Of a stretch of DNA of 64,000 bases, positions 1 through 8,944 are shown in pieces. Below the pieces are notes generated by a model. That model was given only the letters and a program-made list of their open reading frames with translations, was not told where the DNA came from and did not search any database. The position numbers were made by a program, and so were the translations under genes. The stretch comes from Phymorhynchus buccinoides (taxonomy: Eukaryota > Mollusca > Gastropoda > Neogastropoda > Raphitomidae), in contig CM065682.1 in assembly GCA_017654935.2 (NCBI GenBank), forward strand, positions 77,886,080 through 77,950,079, read 5' to 3'. Numbering within the stretch: the stretch's first letter is position 1; each line of letters begins with the position of its first letter.

Positions 1-820
1 CGGACCAACAGGGAAACACTTCCAGACGCATGGAAGCTTGTGCTGCCCTGTGAGGACCATGTATGGGTCTCCAAGGCTCTGTTCAAGAGCGGACCAACAG
101 GGAAACACTTCCAGACGCATGGAAGCTTGTGCTGCCCTGTGAGGACCATGTATGGGTCTCCAAGGCTTTGTTCAAGAGCGGACCACAGGGAAACACTTCC
201 AGACGCATGGAAGCTTGTGCTGCCCTGTGAGGACCATGTATGGGTCTCCAAGGCTCTGTTCAAGAGCGGACCAACAGGGAAACACTTCCAGACGCATGGA
301 AGCTTGTGCTGCCCTGTGAGGACCATGTATGGGTCTCCAAGGCTTTGTTCAAGAGCGGACCACAGGGAAACACTTCCAGACGCATGGAAGCTTGTGCTGC
401 CCTGTGAGGACCATGTATGGGTCTCCAAGGCTCTGTTCAAGAGCGGACCAACAGGGAAACACTTCCAGACGCATGGAAGCTTGTGCTGCCCTGTGAGGAC
501 CATGTATGGGTCTCCAAGGCTCTGTTCAAGAGCGGACCAACAGGGAAACACTTCCAGACGCATGGAAGCTTGTGCTGCCCTGTGAGGACCATGTATGGGT
601 CTCCAAGACTCTGTTCAAGAGCGGACCAACAGGGAAACACTTCCAGACGCATGGAAGCTTGTGCTGCCCTGTGAGGACCATGTATGGGTCTCCAAGGCTC
701 TGTTCAAGAGCGGACCAACAGGGAAACACTTCCAGACGCATGGAACCTTGTGCTGCCCTGTGAGGACCATGCGTGGGTCTCCAAGGCTCTGTTCAAGAGC
801 GGACCAACAGGGAAACCACT
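1..820. repeat. 89-bp satellite, about 9 units
   Basis: A monomer of about 89 bp, recognisable by the block GGAAACACTTCCAGACGCAT, is repeated head to tail from the first base to about 820. Some units are 88 bp through loss of one A near GGACCACAGGG. The units are nearly identical, so the array is young or homogenised. It continues beyond the left edge of the window. Open frames through it are artefacts: because 89 is not a multiple of 3, the frame rotates from unit to unit. Confidence 0.95.
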
Positions 821-926
821 TCTGGACCCAAACAAAGTGAAAACAAAATAATCTAGAAATAAAAGTAGTATTTACAACTGCTAAGTAAACTTAAAAAATA
901 AGAAAAATCATGTTGCCCAAAAGGAC

Positions 927-1150
927 TTTATGTATATTGAAAAGGAGGCGCATCGTTAAGATTAAGATTGATATTATAGCCCCCCGTCGACATACATTTT
1001 TATTTTGTTTGTGATTAAAATACATTGGATTATAAATTAATTAGAATGTTGCATAGTATGTTAGTATCATTCAATTGAATTAGGAATTGGGTGTAAATAA
1101 TATATATAATTTGAATGTACCAGCAATACTCTATAAATATAAGGTCTTTC
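927..1150 (+). repeat. dispersed repeat, copy 1 (twin at 2951-3420)
   Basis: This stretch matches parts of 2951-3050 and 3196-3415. It has the same lead-in TTTATGTATATTGAAAAGGA, the ATTATAGCCCC-GTCGAC core, then AAATACATTGGATTATAAAT and the block ending near CCAGCAATACTCT. It is non-coding. The duplicated blocks appear to be intron sequence of the gene family described below. A short (CA)n run follows at about 1151-1167. Confidence 0.75.
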
Positions 1151-1205
1151 ACACACACACACACACATCCCCATTACAAGTATAATTGGTATTTAGTATA
1201 ATTGG

Positions 1206-1560
1206 TATTTAGCAGCAACGTGGCTTCCCTGACCCCTCCAAAGAGGATATGGTGGAAGCCATCACCAAGACTGACGGAGGATGACACACAGTGTGGAGGC
1301 CACGAGTCAACACATTGAGCTCCTCCGGCTGTACACCAGTGCTGCTGCAACCAACTCCCTTGGTCAGCCTCTGCTCAACAAGATTTCAGTGTTGAGGCCA
1401 TGAGCCAACACATTGATGAGCTCCTCCGGCTGTACACCAGTCCTGCTGCAACCAACTCCCTTGGTCAGCCTCTGCTCAACAACTCAAGGAGGTGGTTTGG
1501 GCCATCTGGAAGACAGAGGCTCGCCACCTGTCATGTCTCCGGGCTGACTGACTGATGAAG
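1206..1560 (+). pseudogene. DUF6729-type family, SLGQPLL exon fragment, internally duplicated
   Basis: Two tandem copies of about 98 bp (1291-1388 and 1389-1486) each encode a block reading ELLRLYTS..ATNSLGQPLL. The second is followed by a stretch readable as VVWAIWKTEARHLSCL. From memory, the family has a comparable block ending in a conserved W..Q..HL.CIQ motif just upstream of its HFQ.YLLDGL block. The 98-bp step is not a multiple of 3, so the duplication breaks the frame. The fragment lies upstream of exons that should precede it, which indicates local rearrangement. No function can be assigned beyond family membership. Confidence 0.5.
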
Positions 1561-2084
1561 GTCATATTCTAAAGACATACTTGGGAATGAAGTAGTGGGC
1601 AGTTGAGCATGATCTGGGGTGGTCAGTGTGGGTTGCCCAGTCAGTGGCAAGGACAATGCTCTGGCATAGAACAAGTGCAAGCAAGGAATTTTTCTTTTCC
1701 TTGGATGAGTCGTTTGAGATCATCTGGATGAAGGAGACCCTTGATGCCCGAAAATATCGATCCTGAAGTAATCTTTTTTCTTTTTCTCTTGAGTGATGAA
1801 GACAGAGAAACTGAAAGTGAAACATTAACACATTTTAGGTTTTGTCCCTGCTGCCCTTATTTATTCATGTTTTTTCTTTCAGAAGTATCCTTATGATAGG
1901 TACATTTTTGCTGCTTTTTTTTATAACCAAGACCATACTTAACATTTGATGTAATATTAGCTTTGTGTGTGCTCTTATTTAATACCTACAGGTGCATCTC
2001 AACACCCACCAGCTTCCTTCCGACCCAGTGTGACCCCATCTAGTCCAGCCACTTGTTCTATCACAGACATAATATGCCTTTCCC
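1561..2084. other. unassigned non-coding stretch
   Basis: I see no conserved coding block, tandem array or TIR here. It probably belongs to an intron or to decayed duplicated sequence between two exon fragments. Confidence 0.4.
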
Positions 2085-2128
2085 CTTAAGATTACGATTA
2101 AAATTATAGCCCTGTTGACAACTAAGCA
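2085..2128 (+). repeat. 65-bp dispersed motif, partial copy
   Basis: Partial copy of the motif ATTATAGCCCCGTCGACAAC. It shows the same A/T-rich lead-in and GTTGACAACTAAG core as the copies at 2980, 3196 and 7322. Confidence 0.7.
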
Positions 2129-2199
2129 CAGTTGAATAATTAAATGCCTAATCTATGCTACTTTTAAAGATAAATGAACGCCCTAACCATTCGAAAGTA

Positions 2200-2512
2200 T
2201 TAAAGATATGGATTCAATGGGTACATCCCTGTATGGAGGCTTTCAGTGGGACAATCCTACAAGAATGAATGAGGGAAATATCTGTCATGGGGCAGTGAAG
2301 GGGTTAAAGATCTGAATTCAATGGTACATCCCTGTATGGAGGATTTCAGTGTGACAATCTTACGAGAAATAATGACGGAAATATCCGTCATGGGGCAGTG
2401 AAGGGGTTAAAGATCTGAGTTCAATGGTACATCCCTGTATGGAGGCTTTCAGTGGGACAATCCTACAAGAAATAATGACAGATATATCTGTCACGGGGCA
2501 GGGTAGGGGTTA
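2200..2512 (+). repeat. 103-bp tandem repeat, 3 units
   Basis: Three units begin near 2201, 2304 and 2407, each starting TTAAAGAT and containing GTACATCCCTGTATGGAGG. Each ends with GGGGCAG followed by a variable spacer to GGGGTTAA. The array sits immediately upstream of the exon acceptor at 2535 and is probably intronic. Confidence 0.9.
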
Positions 2513-2535
2513 ACCATTGTGTCTTTGCCTAACAG

Positions 2536-2897
2536 GTTGCCAAGAAGATAGCTGGGGAGTTCCGCGACACAACGTCCTGGGTCACCAATGTGGGCAATGA
2601 GTATGGCCAGGTGTTGATGAGCGTGGCAATGAGTATGGCCAGGTGTTGATGAGCGTGGCAATGAGGACCCACCTAAGGCCCTGTATTGGACCGGTTCTAC
2701 TGTGGAGATGATGCCCCCAGTCGTGTCTTCCTCAAGAACTGGCCTGCCCTGAGCGTCCGTCTTGACGTGTGGCCCTTCATAAGGCGAATTGCCCGAAGTG
2801 TCTACACTGAGGCCCACATCCTCTACGCACCCTTCATGTCTGGCCTTTCCCAGTCCATGTTTGAGTGGGACAGCAATGACATGAAGATGGCGAAAAG
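2536..2897 (+). pseudogene. DUF6729-type family, central core exon
   Basis: An acceptor (TTTGCCTAACAG) precedes the exon and a donor (AAAG|GTAAAG) follows it. The start encodes VAKKIAGEFRDTTSWVTNVG and then NEYGQVLMSV. A 32-bp tandem duplication (from 2593 and 2625) and stops then break the frame. The second half is open and carries LDRFYCGDD, VRLDVWPFIRR, TEAHILYAPFM and FEWD. In homologues recalled from memory these blocks lie in this order after the zinc-containing DUF6729 domain. The spaced acidic residues (D of DRFYC, D of RLDVW, E/D of FEWD) resemble a transposase-like RNase H fold, but that is inference. The biological role of the family is unknown. Confidence 0.7.
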
Positions 2898-2950
2898 GTA
2901 AAGTATTATTCAAATAACTGTTTGCAAAAATGCACGTATTTTGCTAGATG

Positions 2951-3265
2951 TTTTATGTATATTGAAAAGGATGCGCATGGTTAAGATTAAGACCAAAATT
3001 ATAGCCCTGTCGACAACTAAGGCCATGTTAGGGCTGTCACCACGTTCAATGTTACCACATATAGAGGCACATGATGACAGGAAGAAAGCAAATATTTATT
3101 ATGAATGTGCGCATCTGTATAAAACCACTGTGACCTTGAAATTTTTAGCAATAAAAAAGTACATGGTATCAGCCAAAAATCTGTATTTTGTTTTTAAGAT
3201 TAAGATTAATATTATAGCCCCGTCGACAACTAGGGCCATGTCAGGGCTGTCACCACGTTAAATGG
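2951..3265 (+). repeat. two copies of the 65-bp dispersed motif
   Basis: Copies at 2980-3044 and 3196-3260 read ATTATAGCCCYGTCGACAAC and then GGCCATGT.AGGGCTGTCACCACGTT. They flank about 130 bp of unique sequence. An open frame through this stretch has no family resemblance and is not taken as a gene. Confidence 0.8.
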
Positions 3266-3454
3266 TACAACGAATATTTTCATTTTGTTGCTTATGATGA
3301 AAATACATTGGATTATAAATAGAATGTAGCATAGTATGTTAGTATCATTCAACTGAATTAGGAATAGAGTGCAAACAGTATGCATAATTTGAATGTACCA
3401 GCAATACTCTTAAAGATACGGCTGTGAAGGACTACCAGCGTCCTGACAGCGTGC

Positions 3455-3878
3455 GGCAGCTTTTGGCATACGTATGCTGCGTCAGCGAAGCCTGGGAAAC
3501 AGGCCCTCACGGCTTGCAGCGAGTCTGCAGGAGCAGCACAGCGAGACATGGATGGCGCAGTCAGTCCAGTACCTCACGGCTGTGAAGGACTACCAGCGTC
3601 CTGCATCTGTTACCACACGAGCAGCCAGAGCATCCACCATCCGAGCCTTCAGTGCCCAAGCTCGTCAGACTGCAGAAGGTTTACGTTCGAGACTTTCTGG
3701 GTCGGATGGATGCTTGTCTGGCTGCAGAAGGTTTACGTTCGAGACTTTCTGGGCCGAATGGATGCTTGTCTGGCTGCAGAAGGTTTACGTTCGAGACTTT
3801 CTGGGCCGGATGGATACCTGTCTGGCTGCTGTGAAGTCAGTGGTTGGGTCTGTCCTGAATACTGACTCCACGGAGAAG
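3455..3878 (+). pseudogene. DUF6729-type family, end of DUF6729 domain and linker exon
   Basis: The frame from 3474 reads MLRQRSLGNRPSRLAASLQ and then EQHSETWMAQSVQYLTAVKD. From memory this matches the R.LGN..S.L...L.EQHSE.W...S..YL block closing the DUF6729 domain. A 52-bp tandem repeat (units from 3672, 3724 and 3776) triplicates the segment coding VYVRDFLGRMD and shifts the frame. The last part, AAVKSVVGSVLNTDSTEK, ends at a donor (AAG|GTAAAA). The normal downstream exon (VAKKIAG...) lies upstream at 2536, so the order is inverted relative to a working gene. The block GCTGTGAAGGACTACCAGCG occurs at both 3420 and 3580, another local duplication. Confidence 0.7.
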
Positions 3879-4081
3879 GTAAAACCCATTTTGTGCGTGG
3901 TAACTGGTTGCACACATTTGCGTGCAATTACTCCCATGTGTAGTCAAATCTTTACAATCAGTCATGTAAGCATAACACATATAATAGTCATTGTATTTTT
4001 TTTAAATAGTGCTTACTTTTCTTTAAATAACATAGAAATTAGATAGCATATTTTACGGAATACAAAACGATATTTTACCAT

Positions 4082-4262
4082 AGAGTGGCCTCATCGCTGC
4101 TGACCCACTGAGGAGCCACCAGCCATGGAGAGTGGCCTCATCGCAGCTGACCCACTGAGGAGCCACCAGCCATAGAGAGTGGCCTCATCACTGCTGACCC
4201 ACTGAGGAGCCACCAGCCATAGAGAGTGGCCTCATCACTGCTGACCCACTGAGGAGCCAGAT
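4082..4262 (+). repeat. 47-bp tandem repeat, about 4 units
   Basis: Units start AGAGTGGCCTCATC at 4082, 4129, 4176 and 4223 and contain GACCCACTGAGGAGCCA. The array runs directly into the exon fragment at 4263 and may have expanded from its 5' coding part. Confidence 0.9.
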
Positions 4263-4375
4263 CTTCACCTACCAGTGGCTTCAGGCAGTCTACATCCAGG
4301 ACACGCTGGCAGGACAACATGGCAGCCATCACTTCTGTATTTGGCTCCATTCTGAAGCTTGACTCCACCAAGAAA
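4263..4375 (+). pseudogene. DUF6729-type family, second copy of the linker exon end
   Basis: Two frames together read WLQAVYIQDTLAG and MAAITSVFGSILKLDSTKK, the same block as VYVRDFLGRMD..VKSVVGSVLNTDSTEK at 3790-3878. A one-base shift lies between the halves. The donor AAA|GTGAGT at 4375 is conserved in position. This is a paralogous exon copy, and it is followed by unrelated duplicated fragments rather than by the expected core exon. Confidence 0.6.
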
Positions 4376-4505
4376 GTGAGTAATAGCCATCAAAATAGCT
4401 GCCTTAGATTTGAGAAAGACAAAATCCCTTATGAGATCAATCCTTTGATATGTAGATTGTTTACACTGTATGTACAGGCAAGAAAATTGGATACCAATAT
4501 CGTGA

Positions 4506-4690
4506 GGGCCAAAGCTGTGAGGCCCTGATGAACAAAATGGATCCAGCTTTGTGACAGACCTGATTTAATATTTGGTTTGGAAACATTATTCGATTAAGAA
4601 GGATGAAGCTGCCTTCAAGCAGGCCCGTGCCCTGAAGAAAGGGCAGGTAGCAGAGCCAGCTACCAAAGTTGAGGAGGACGCCAGAAGAGC
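4506..4690 (+). pseudogene. duplicated fragment with KKDEAAFKQARALKK block
   Basis: This copies sequence found again at 6334-6360 and 6490-6640: CTGTGAGGCCCTGATGAACA, a piece with TTTAATATTTGG, then a frame encoding DEAAFKQARALKKGQV and EPATKVEEDARRA. I cannot name the domain. The fragment stops abruptly at 4690, where a piggyBac-like end begins. Confidence 0.55.
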
Positions 4691-4708
4691 GTTCACCGCA
4701 TAAGAGAG
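4691..4708 (+). mobile_element. solo right end of the piggyBac-like element
   Basis: GTTCACCGCATAAGAGAG followed by TTAA (4709-4712) is almost identical to the right end of the 938-bp element in LINE copy C (GTTCACCGCACAAGAGAG then TTAA). Only about 18 bp of the element remain. It replaces the continuation of the DEAAFKQ fragment. Confidence 0.6.
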
Positions 4709-4719
4709 TTAATAATGGT

Positions 4720-5000
4720 TATTGATCTATGTTTGTTCACTTCCCCTTCATAAGGGGCCTTGGACTATTTGAACAAATCACTCGCATTTGCATTCTCTCT
4801 CTCCTCTCATTGTTTGTGTGTGTGCTTTTAATGTGCACATTTCTAAGTTGATGCAATGAATTGCAATGATAATTATTTGGTTAGTATAATTTTGTTTCAC
4901 ACGTTTGATTAATGTTCTTTCAGTTGTGTTGTATTTCTGCCATTTTGTTGCACCTAACCTGAATTTCTCTTTGGGGATATTAAAGTAAACTTGAACTTGA
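4720..5000 (+). mobile_element. probable non-LTR 3' tail fragment
   Basis: The end reads TGAATTTCTCTTTGGGGATA, then TTAAAGTAAACTTGAACTTGAA. This is the usual look of a LINE 3' end with a short tandem tail (CTTGAA). No coding part is left. Just downstream, 5029-5110 shares the blocks CACAGAACTTCCAGAAGGTG and CAGTATCCCC with 46213-46285. Confidence 0.45.
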
Positions 5001-5233
5001 AAAAGCAAAAAGAGTGGCAGATTAGAGGAAGTTACAAGCACAGAACTTCCAGAAGGTGGGGGAACTATTTTCATGAAAGATCCCCCAGTATCCCCACGGG
5101 GAGAGACTCGTCGAGGGGGCGGGATCATCCAGCCCCAGTTAGTCCATCAAACCTAGCTTTTGGTTTCATTTAATTCGTCTTCATATAACTTTCTTTTTCT
5201 TTATACATTTCATTCCTTTTTCTGTGACTGCAG

Positions 5234-5461
5234 AGCTTTCCTTGGTAACCAGAGAGGTGCCGCTGTCGACTTCTCTGAAAGTCGCCTGAAAACAACCCTG
5301 ATACGTGAGCTGTTTGAGTTCCACTCCCATGGTAGGGAGAAAGAGAGGAGGGACCATGTGCTCGATGACTTGGCACATGTCCAACGGCTGCTGGATCACG
5401 TACAGATACAAGAGTCTGGGATCCAGTGGCCTAACATCAACCACACCAGACTTAATAATTG
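5234..5461 (+). CDS. DUF6729-type family, C-terminal INxxxLxxW exon (partial gene)
   Basis: An acceptor (GACTGCAG) and a donor (AATTG|GTGAGA) bound a 228-bp open exon reading FLGNQRGAAVDFSESRLKTT, HVLDDLAHVQRLLDHV and INHTRLNNW. It has the same length class and the same splice phases as the - strand exon at 43305-43541, and ends in the same N...L..W motif. The W codon is split (TG|G) by the intron and completed at 5860. Together with the next exon it is the longest stretch in the left part that could be spliced without a frame break. No function is known. Confidence 0.65.
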
Positions 5462-5488
5462 GTGAGAATCTTTGAACATATTTATGTA

Positions 5489-5658
5489 CCGTATTTTACC
5501 GACTAGAATAAAGCGATGCTTTTTTCTCAGACTGCGACCCCTGCGCCTTATAATGTGACTGGCAATATAGTAAGAAAATAGAACAAAATCTGAATTTGGT
5601 GTAAAGTTTGGGAGGTGCGCCTTATAGTAAGGTGCGCCTTATAGTCCTAAAAATACGG
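5489..5658. mobile_element. 170-bp MITE, TA-flanked (twin at 63827)
   Basis: Terminal inverted repeats begin CCGTATTTTACCGACTA on the left; the right end reads GGACTATAAGGCGCACC in reverse complement and closes with ATACGG. TA lies on both sides (5487-5488 and 5659-5660), as in Tc1/mariner-type insertions. The element is too short to code. It sits inside the intron between the exons at 5461 and 5860. A second copy in the opposite orientation is at 63827-63980. Confidence 0.8.
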
Positions 5659-5859
5659 TAAGTGTGTATATGTACTGCTCTGTTTGAAATTCAATGTTAG
5701 AATATTTGGAAATATTGAAATAATCAGTTTGTCCCCCAAAAAGTTGATTGGTTACTGCCAAAGAAATAAATTCAACTCTCTCTCTGTCTCGTGTCTTATA
5801 TGTCTTGTTTTCTATTTCTATCCATAAATCTAACAACCAGTTTATATATTTATTTACAG

Positions 5860-6345
5860 GTTGGTCAACGAAGAAAAGAGGCGGGAGGAGGAGATGCTGG
5901 GAAAGGCGACTCGTGTTGCACGGTCCACCTTCACTACAGCTGCTCCCATGCCACCACCCGTCCATCAAGGTGCCTCCACGCGCATTGCTGTTCCAGTGGT
6001 GAAGCATGCCTACCATCTGCTGGAAGGTCAACTCTCCACTGGACCTAAAAAAACAGGGCCCAAGTTGATCACAGTTGTGCCTGGATCCCCACAAGCTTTG
6101 GACAGTTCGGGATTTATCCCCATACTTCTCAAGCCTTCACCCCTTGCATCTCAGCCCGGCTCCAGTCATCCTCAAGTTCAAGAAACGGCCACCATTCCCC
6201 GCAGCACTGCGTCATATAGACGAAACAAGCAGAAGCGACTGGAACAAGGGCTGAAGACAAGGACAAATATTAGTCATGTTTCGTTTATCACTTGTTCTAA
6301 GAGCAAGCAGGAGCGCACACCAGACCACAAAGCTGTGAGGCCCTG
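5860..6345 (+). CDS. DUF6729-type family, linker and damaged zinc-tail exon
   Basis: After the acceptor TATTTACAG, the frame continues from the split W codon: LVNEEKRREEEMLGKATRVA, a Pro/Ser/Thr-rich linker with KHAYHLLEGQLSTGPKK, then ASYRRNKQKRLEQGLKTRTN and CSKSKQERTPDH. The paralogue on the - strand at 61976-62555 keeps CSKCKQERTPDH and a later H..WCP, forming a C-x2-C...C zinc-ribbon-like tail. Here the second Cys is Ser and the frame ends at KAVRP before the last Cys. The zinc site is therefore lost, and I regard this as a decayed terminal exon although the rest is open. Confidence 0.65.
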
Positions 6346-6508
6346 ATGAACAAAATGGATCCAGCTTTGGGACAGACCAGGGACCTCTCTGACGACCTCC
6401 CCAGTGATGTGCCTGAGGATGAGGGCTTTGTGGAGGAAGTTGAAGATACCACAATCTTTGAAGAGACAGAACAAAATGGATCCAGCTTTGGGACAGACCT
6501 GGTTTAAT
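6334..6508 (+). pseudogene. DUF6729-type family, acidic segment
   Basis: In another frame than the preceding exon, this reads EALMNKMDPALGQTRDLSDD and then LPSDVPEDEGFVEEVEDTTI. From memory, family members have an acidic EDEGF-type segment between the GELIG and PGY blocks. Here it overlaps the end of the tail exon, so it was brought in by duplication. A donor-like CTG|GTTTAATA lies at its end. Confidence 0.5.
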
Positions 6509-6895
6509 ATTTGGTTTGGAAACATTATTCGATTAAGAAGGAAGAAGCTGCCTTCAAGCAGGCCCGTGCCCTGAAGAAAGGGCAGGTAGCAGATCCAGCT
6601 ACCAAAGTTGAGGAGGACGCCAAAAGAGCAGTGGTGATGGCTGGTGGCGGTGTAATGAGCAGGACCCTTGTGCTTGGCCAACACGTCCTTCAGTTCGGCA
6701 CTTACCAAGTGAACCCATTGGCCTCAGATAATATTTGTTCTGGACACTGGTGAGCCAAGGATCAAGAAGGATGAAGCTGCCTTCAAGCAGGCCCATGCCC
6801 TGAAGAAAGGGCAGATAGCAGAGCCAGCTACCAAAGTTGAGGAGGACGCCAGAAGAGCAGTGGTGATGGCTGGTGGCGGTGTAACGTGCAGGACC
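6509..6895 (+). pseudogene. tandem copies of KKEEAAFKQARALKK fragment
   Basis: Two copies (about 6530-6755 and 6765-6895) encode EEAAFKQARALKKGQVADPA and VEEDAKRAVVMAGGG; the second has DEAAFKQAHALKKGQIAEPA. A third, truncated copy is at 4590-4690. The first copy stays open to GHW at about 6753. I do not recognise the domain. The repeated copies with few differences point to recent local duplication. Confidence 0.5.
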
Positions 6896-6904
6896 CTTGT
6901 GCTT

Positions 6905-7296
6905 GGCCAACAAGGGGGGTGGAGGAGATCAAGAGACGAATTGTGGAAGTTCTTGTTGATTGCAGTCGCATTGTCCAGACTGTGATAACAGAACTCTGCT
7001 TCCTGCACCCAAACCCTGAGGTCAGAGAAGGGAGGCACACCGACAGGTGGAAGACAATCCATTTAGAGTATTCCCCCTGATCCGCCGCGCAGTGCTGGAC
7101 AGCCATCTGGTGATGGGCAACACAGGCCTGCAGCTACCAGACCTCAATCAGCGCAGTGCTGGACAGCCATCTGGTGATGGGAAACACAGGCCTGCAGCTA
7201 CCAGACCTCAATCAGCGCAGTGCTGGACAGCCATCTGGTGATGGGCAACACAGGCCTGCAGCTACCAGACCTCAATCAGGGAATGATCAGAGACTG
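6905..7296 (+). pseudogene. DUF6729-type family, INxxxLxxW exon with 64-bp repeats
   Basis: The frame reads GVEEIKRRIVEVLVDCSRIV, TELCFLHPNPEVR and DRWKTIHLEY, then shifts to IRRAVLDSHLVMGNTGLQLP and DLNQ. From memory this matches the family's E.IC..LC..HP...RW......Y..IR..VL...VM..T.LQL..INQ..L..W region. The last part is repeated three times as a 64-bp unit (7085-7278), shifting the frame each time. The exon closes with RDW at a donor (GACTG|GTCAGT), the W codon split as in the paralogous exons at 5461 and 43305. Confidence 0.7.
7085..7278 (+). repeat. 64-bp coding minisatellite, 3 units
   Basis: The unit starts GCGCAGTGCTGGACAGCCAT and ends CCAGACCTCAATCA. It is also present in 3 units at about 38680-38864 and 4 units at 40442-40695. 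The units are almost identical across all three sites. Confidence 0.95.
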
Positions 7297-7321
7297 GTCA
7301 GTGAATGTTAATCATGTCCTC

Positions 7322-7387
7322 TTAAGATTAAGATTAAAATTATAGCCCCGTCGACAGCAAAGGCCATTTCAGGGCTGTCACCACGTT
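7322..7387 (+). repeat. 65-bp dispersed motif
   Basis: Well-preserved copy with ATTATAGCCCCGTCGACAGC and AGGGCTGTCACCACGTT, 25 bp downstream of the exon donor. A diverged copy is at 7811-7860 (ATTATAGTCCCGTCAACAGC). Confidence 0.8.
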
Positions 7388-7703
7388 GCATCTCACCACG
7401 TATTAAAAAGGGATAAAAACGTACGGTAAAACAAGATCAAAGTTTTTGGGTTAAAATACCTTTTGTTAATCATGTCCTCTTAATGCAATGCTGTGCAATT
7501 TGTGGCATTTATGTAGCAGTTGATTAAGCCACTTTTCACCAACGACATTGCTGATGTTGCTTTGATTTTGTTGTTCTTGTCATGTCTTGTTTCAACAACT
7601 ACAAGCTGCATTATTTATTTGTATGGTATTTTTGTTTTTTGTTTGTTTGTTTTTTTGTGTGATATTTTTTGTTCTAGCTAAACATGTATACTTTCTTTTT
7701 CAG

Positions 7704-7779
7704 GAGCAACAAGCAATTAGTGAAAATGAAGGAGGCAAGGGTGAACGAGCAGGGTGTCCCGGGCCGGGCAGGATCTCCG
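7704..7779 (+). CDS. DUF6729-type family, 76-bp linker exon SNKQLVKMKEARVNEQG
   Basis: The acceptor is TTTTTCAG and the donor CTCCG|GTACCA. The exon starts with the third base of the split W codon and reads SNKQLVKMKEARVNEQG and GVPGRAG. Its position after the ...W exon equals that of LVNEEKRR at 5860, so it is the basic linker preceding the repeat-rich and zinc-tail exons. A second copy with the same borders is at 40964-41039. Confidence 0.65.
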
Positions 7780-8002
7780 GTACCAGATCCTGTGATTTTA
7801 TTTTATTTTGTCCATTATAGTCCCGTCAACAGCTATGGTCATCTCAGGACTGTCACAGCGTAAAGTTCAACCACTTATTACAAAACACTCATCAATGTAT
7901 CTGATCAATGTATCTAACCAACGTTCAACAACCTGTAAACAACAAAACATACAGAACAATTCATAACAGGACACCTCCACCATTGCACCCTGTAGCACTT
8001 TT

Positions 8003-8126
8003 CGAAGTTGGGTTTGGATGGGAAGATGGATCATGGTCATGGTCATGGTCGGAGGTTACACTTTCAGACTCATCTGGTGATGAATGGATAGAACCTCAGA
8101 AAAGAAAGCCTTCGGATGCATTCTCA
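8003..8126 (+). pseudogene. DUF6729-type family, Ser/Pro exon, 5' half (split by TIR element)
   Basis: After a possible acceptor (CACCCTGTAG) the frame reads ALFEVGFGWEDGSWSWSWSE, TLSDSSGDEWIEPQKRKPS and DAFS. It is then cut by an 810-bp element. Removing the element and one 8-bp target duplication joins DAFS directly to SGPSTQPVAG at 8945 in frame. The half-exon is therefore the start of the repeat-rich exon that ends at 9593. Confidence 0.7.
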
Positions 8127-8936
8127 GACCTGTTTACCCTTATAATGAAAAACCCGGAATTTGCCACAAAAAAACCCGGAATTTGAGAACAAAAACCGGA
8201 ATTCACATGATCTGTACACGACTCGCGATAAAGCCGTTTCTTCTTCTTCTCCTTTCCGCGAACATCGGCGTCGATTTTCAATATTGTGATGATTTCTTGG
8301 CTCAATTTCGCCAGAAAAGTTTTATTAGTAAATTCAGTCACTAATTCTTAGTCAATTTTAGTATAAAACAAGCTGGAAAAAGCAAAATACCTGGAAATGT
8401 CCACGATCGGACAGAGAAAAATCACTCAGTCGCGGATCGGCGGATGCCAAGTTGCAACTCGGCGCCATCGCGATCAATTTTCACTTCATTTTCTGTTGAA
8501 AACTTCAAAATTCTCACATCATCGTATTTTCCAGTGATAATATAATCTAAATTGACTCATTTCAAGCCCTAATTACAATCTCTACCATTAAAAAAACTGC
8601 CTGGAAAGCTCTTCGAATCGACAGTAAAAGTCTGACCGCCATTTGCTCAGTCCCGAAATAGATCGACCAAAATAAAAACATTATTTCACCCCTTTAACCA
8701 ATGAAAATGCAGCATTTAATGCATGTGACGTCAAGCACAACCCCTTTTCTGATGATGTAGTGTGTTAGGTACACGTTTCGGTCAACCCTTGCGTCTTTTA
8801 CTACGAACGGAAACAAATAATAGACGGTTTTTCAAAATCCGAAATTTTCAGCGTTCACCCGGAATTTACTATTTTACCCGGAATTTTAGCAAATTTCTGG
8901 AATAATTCCGGCTAAACCGGAATGGTAAACAGGTCT
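8127..8936. mobile_element. 810-bp non-autonomous TIR element with 8-bp TSD
   Basis: Perfect 13-bp inverted ends AGACCTGTTTACC / GGTAAACAGGTCT are flanked by 8-bp direct repeats GCATTCTC (8119-8126 and 8937-8944). An 8-bp duplication fits hAT-type (or P-type) transposition. If the ends are taken as CAGACC...GGTCTG, the duplication would be 6 bp. Both ends carry repeated CCCGGAATTT words internally. No transposase frame is visible. The right-hand 200 bp recur at 38479-38678. Confidence 0.85.
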
Positions 8937-8944
8937 GCATTCTC

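Noticed and set aside
40..840. Overlapping open frames on both strands in the satellite
   Set aside because: They arise from the 89-bp period cycling through all frames; no start context, splice site or family similarity.
2491..2913. - strand frame of 140 residues
   Set aside because: Antisense of the family core exon, whose + strand reading has conserved blocks and splice sites.
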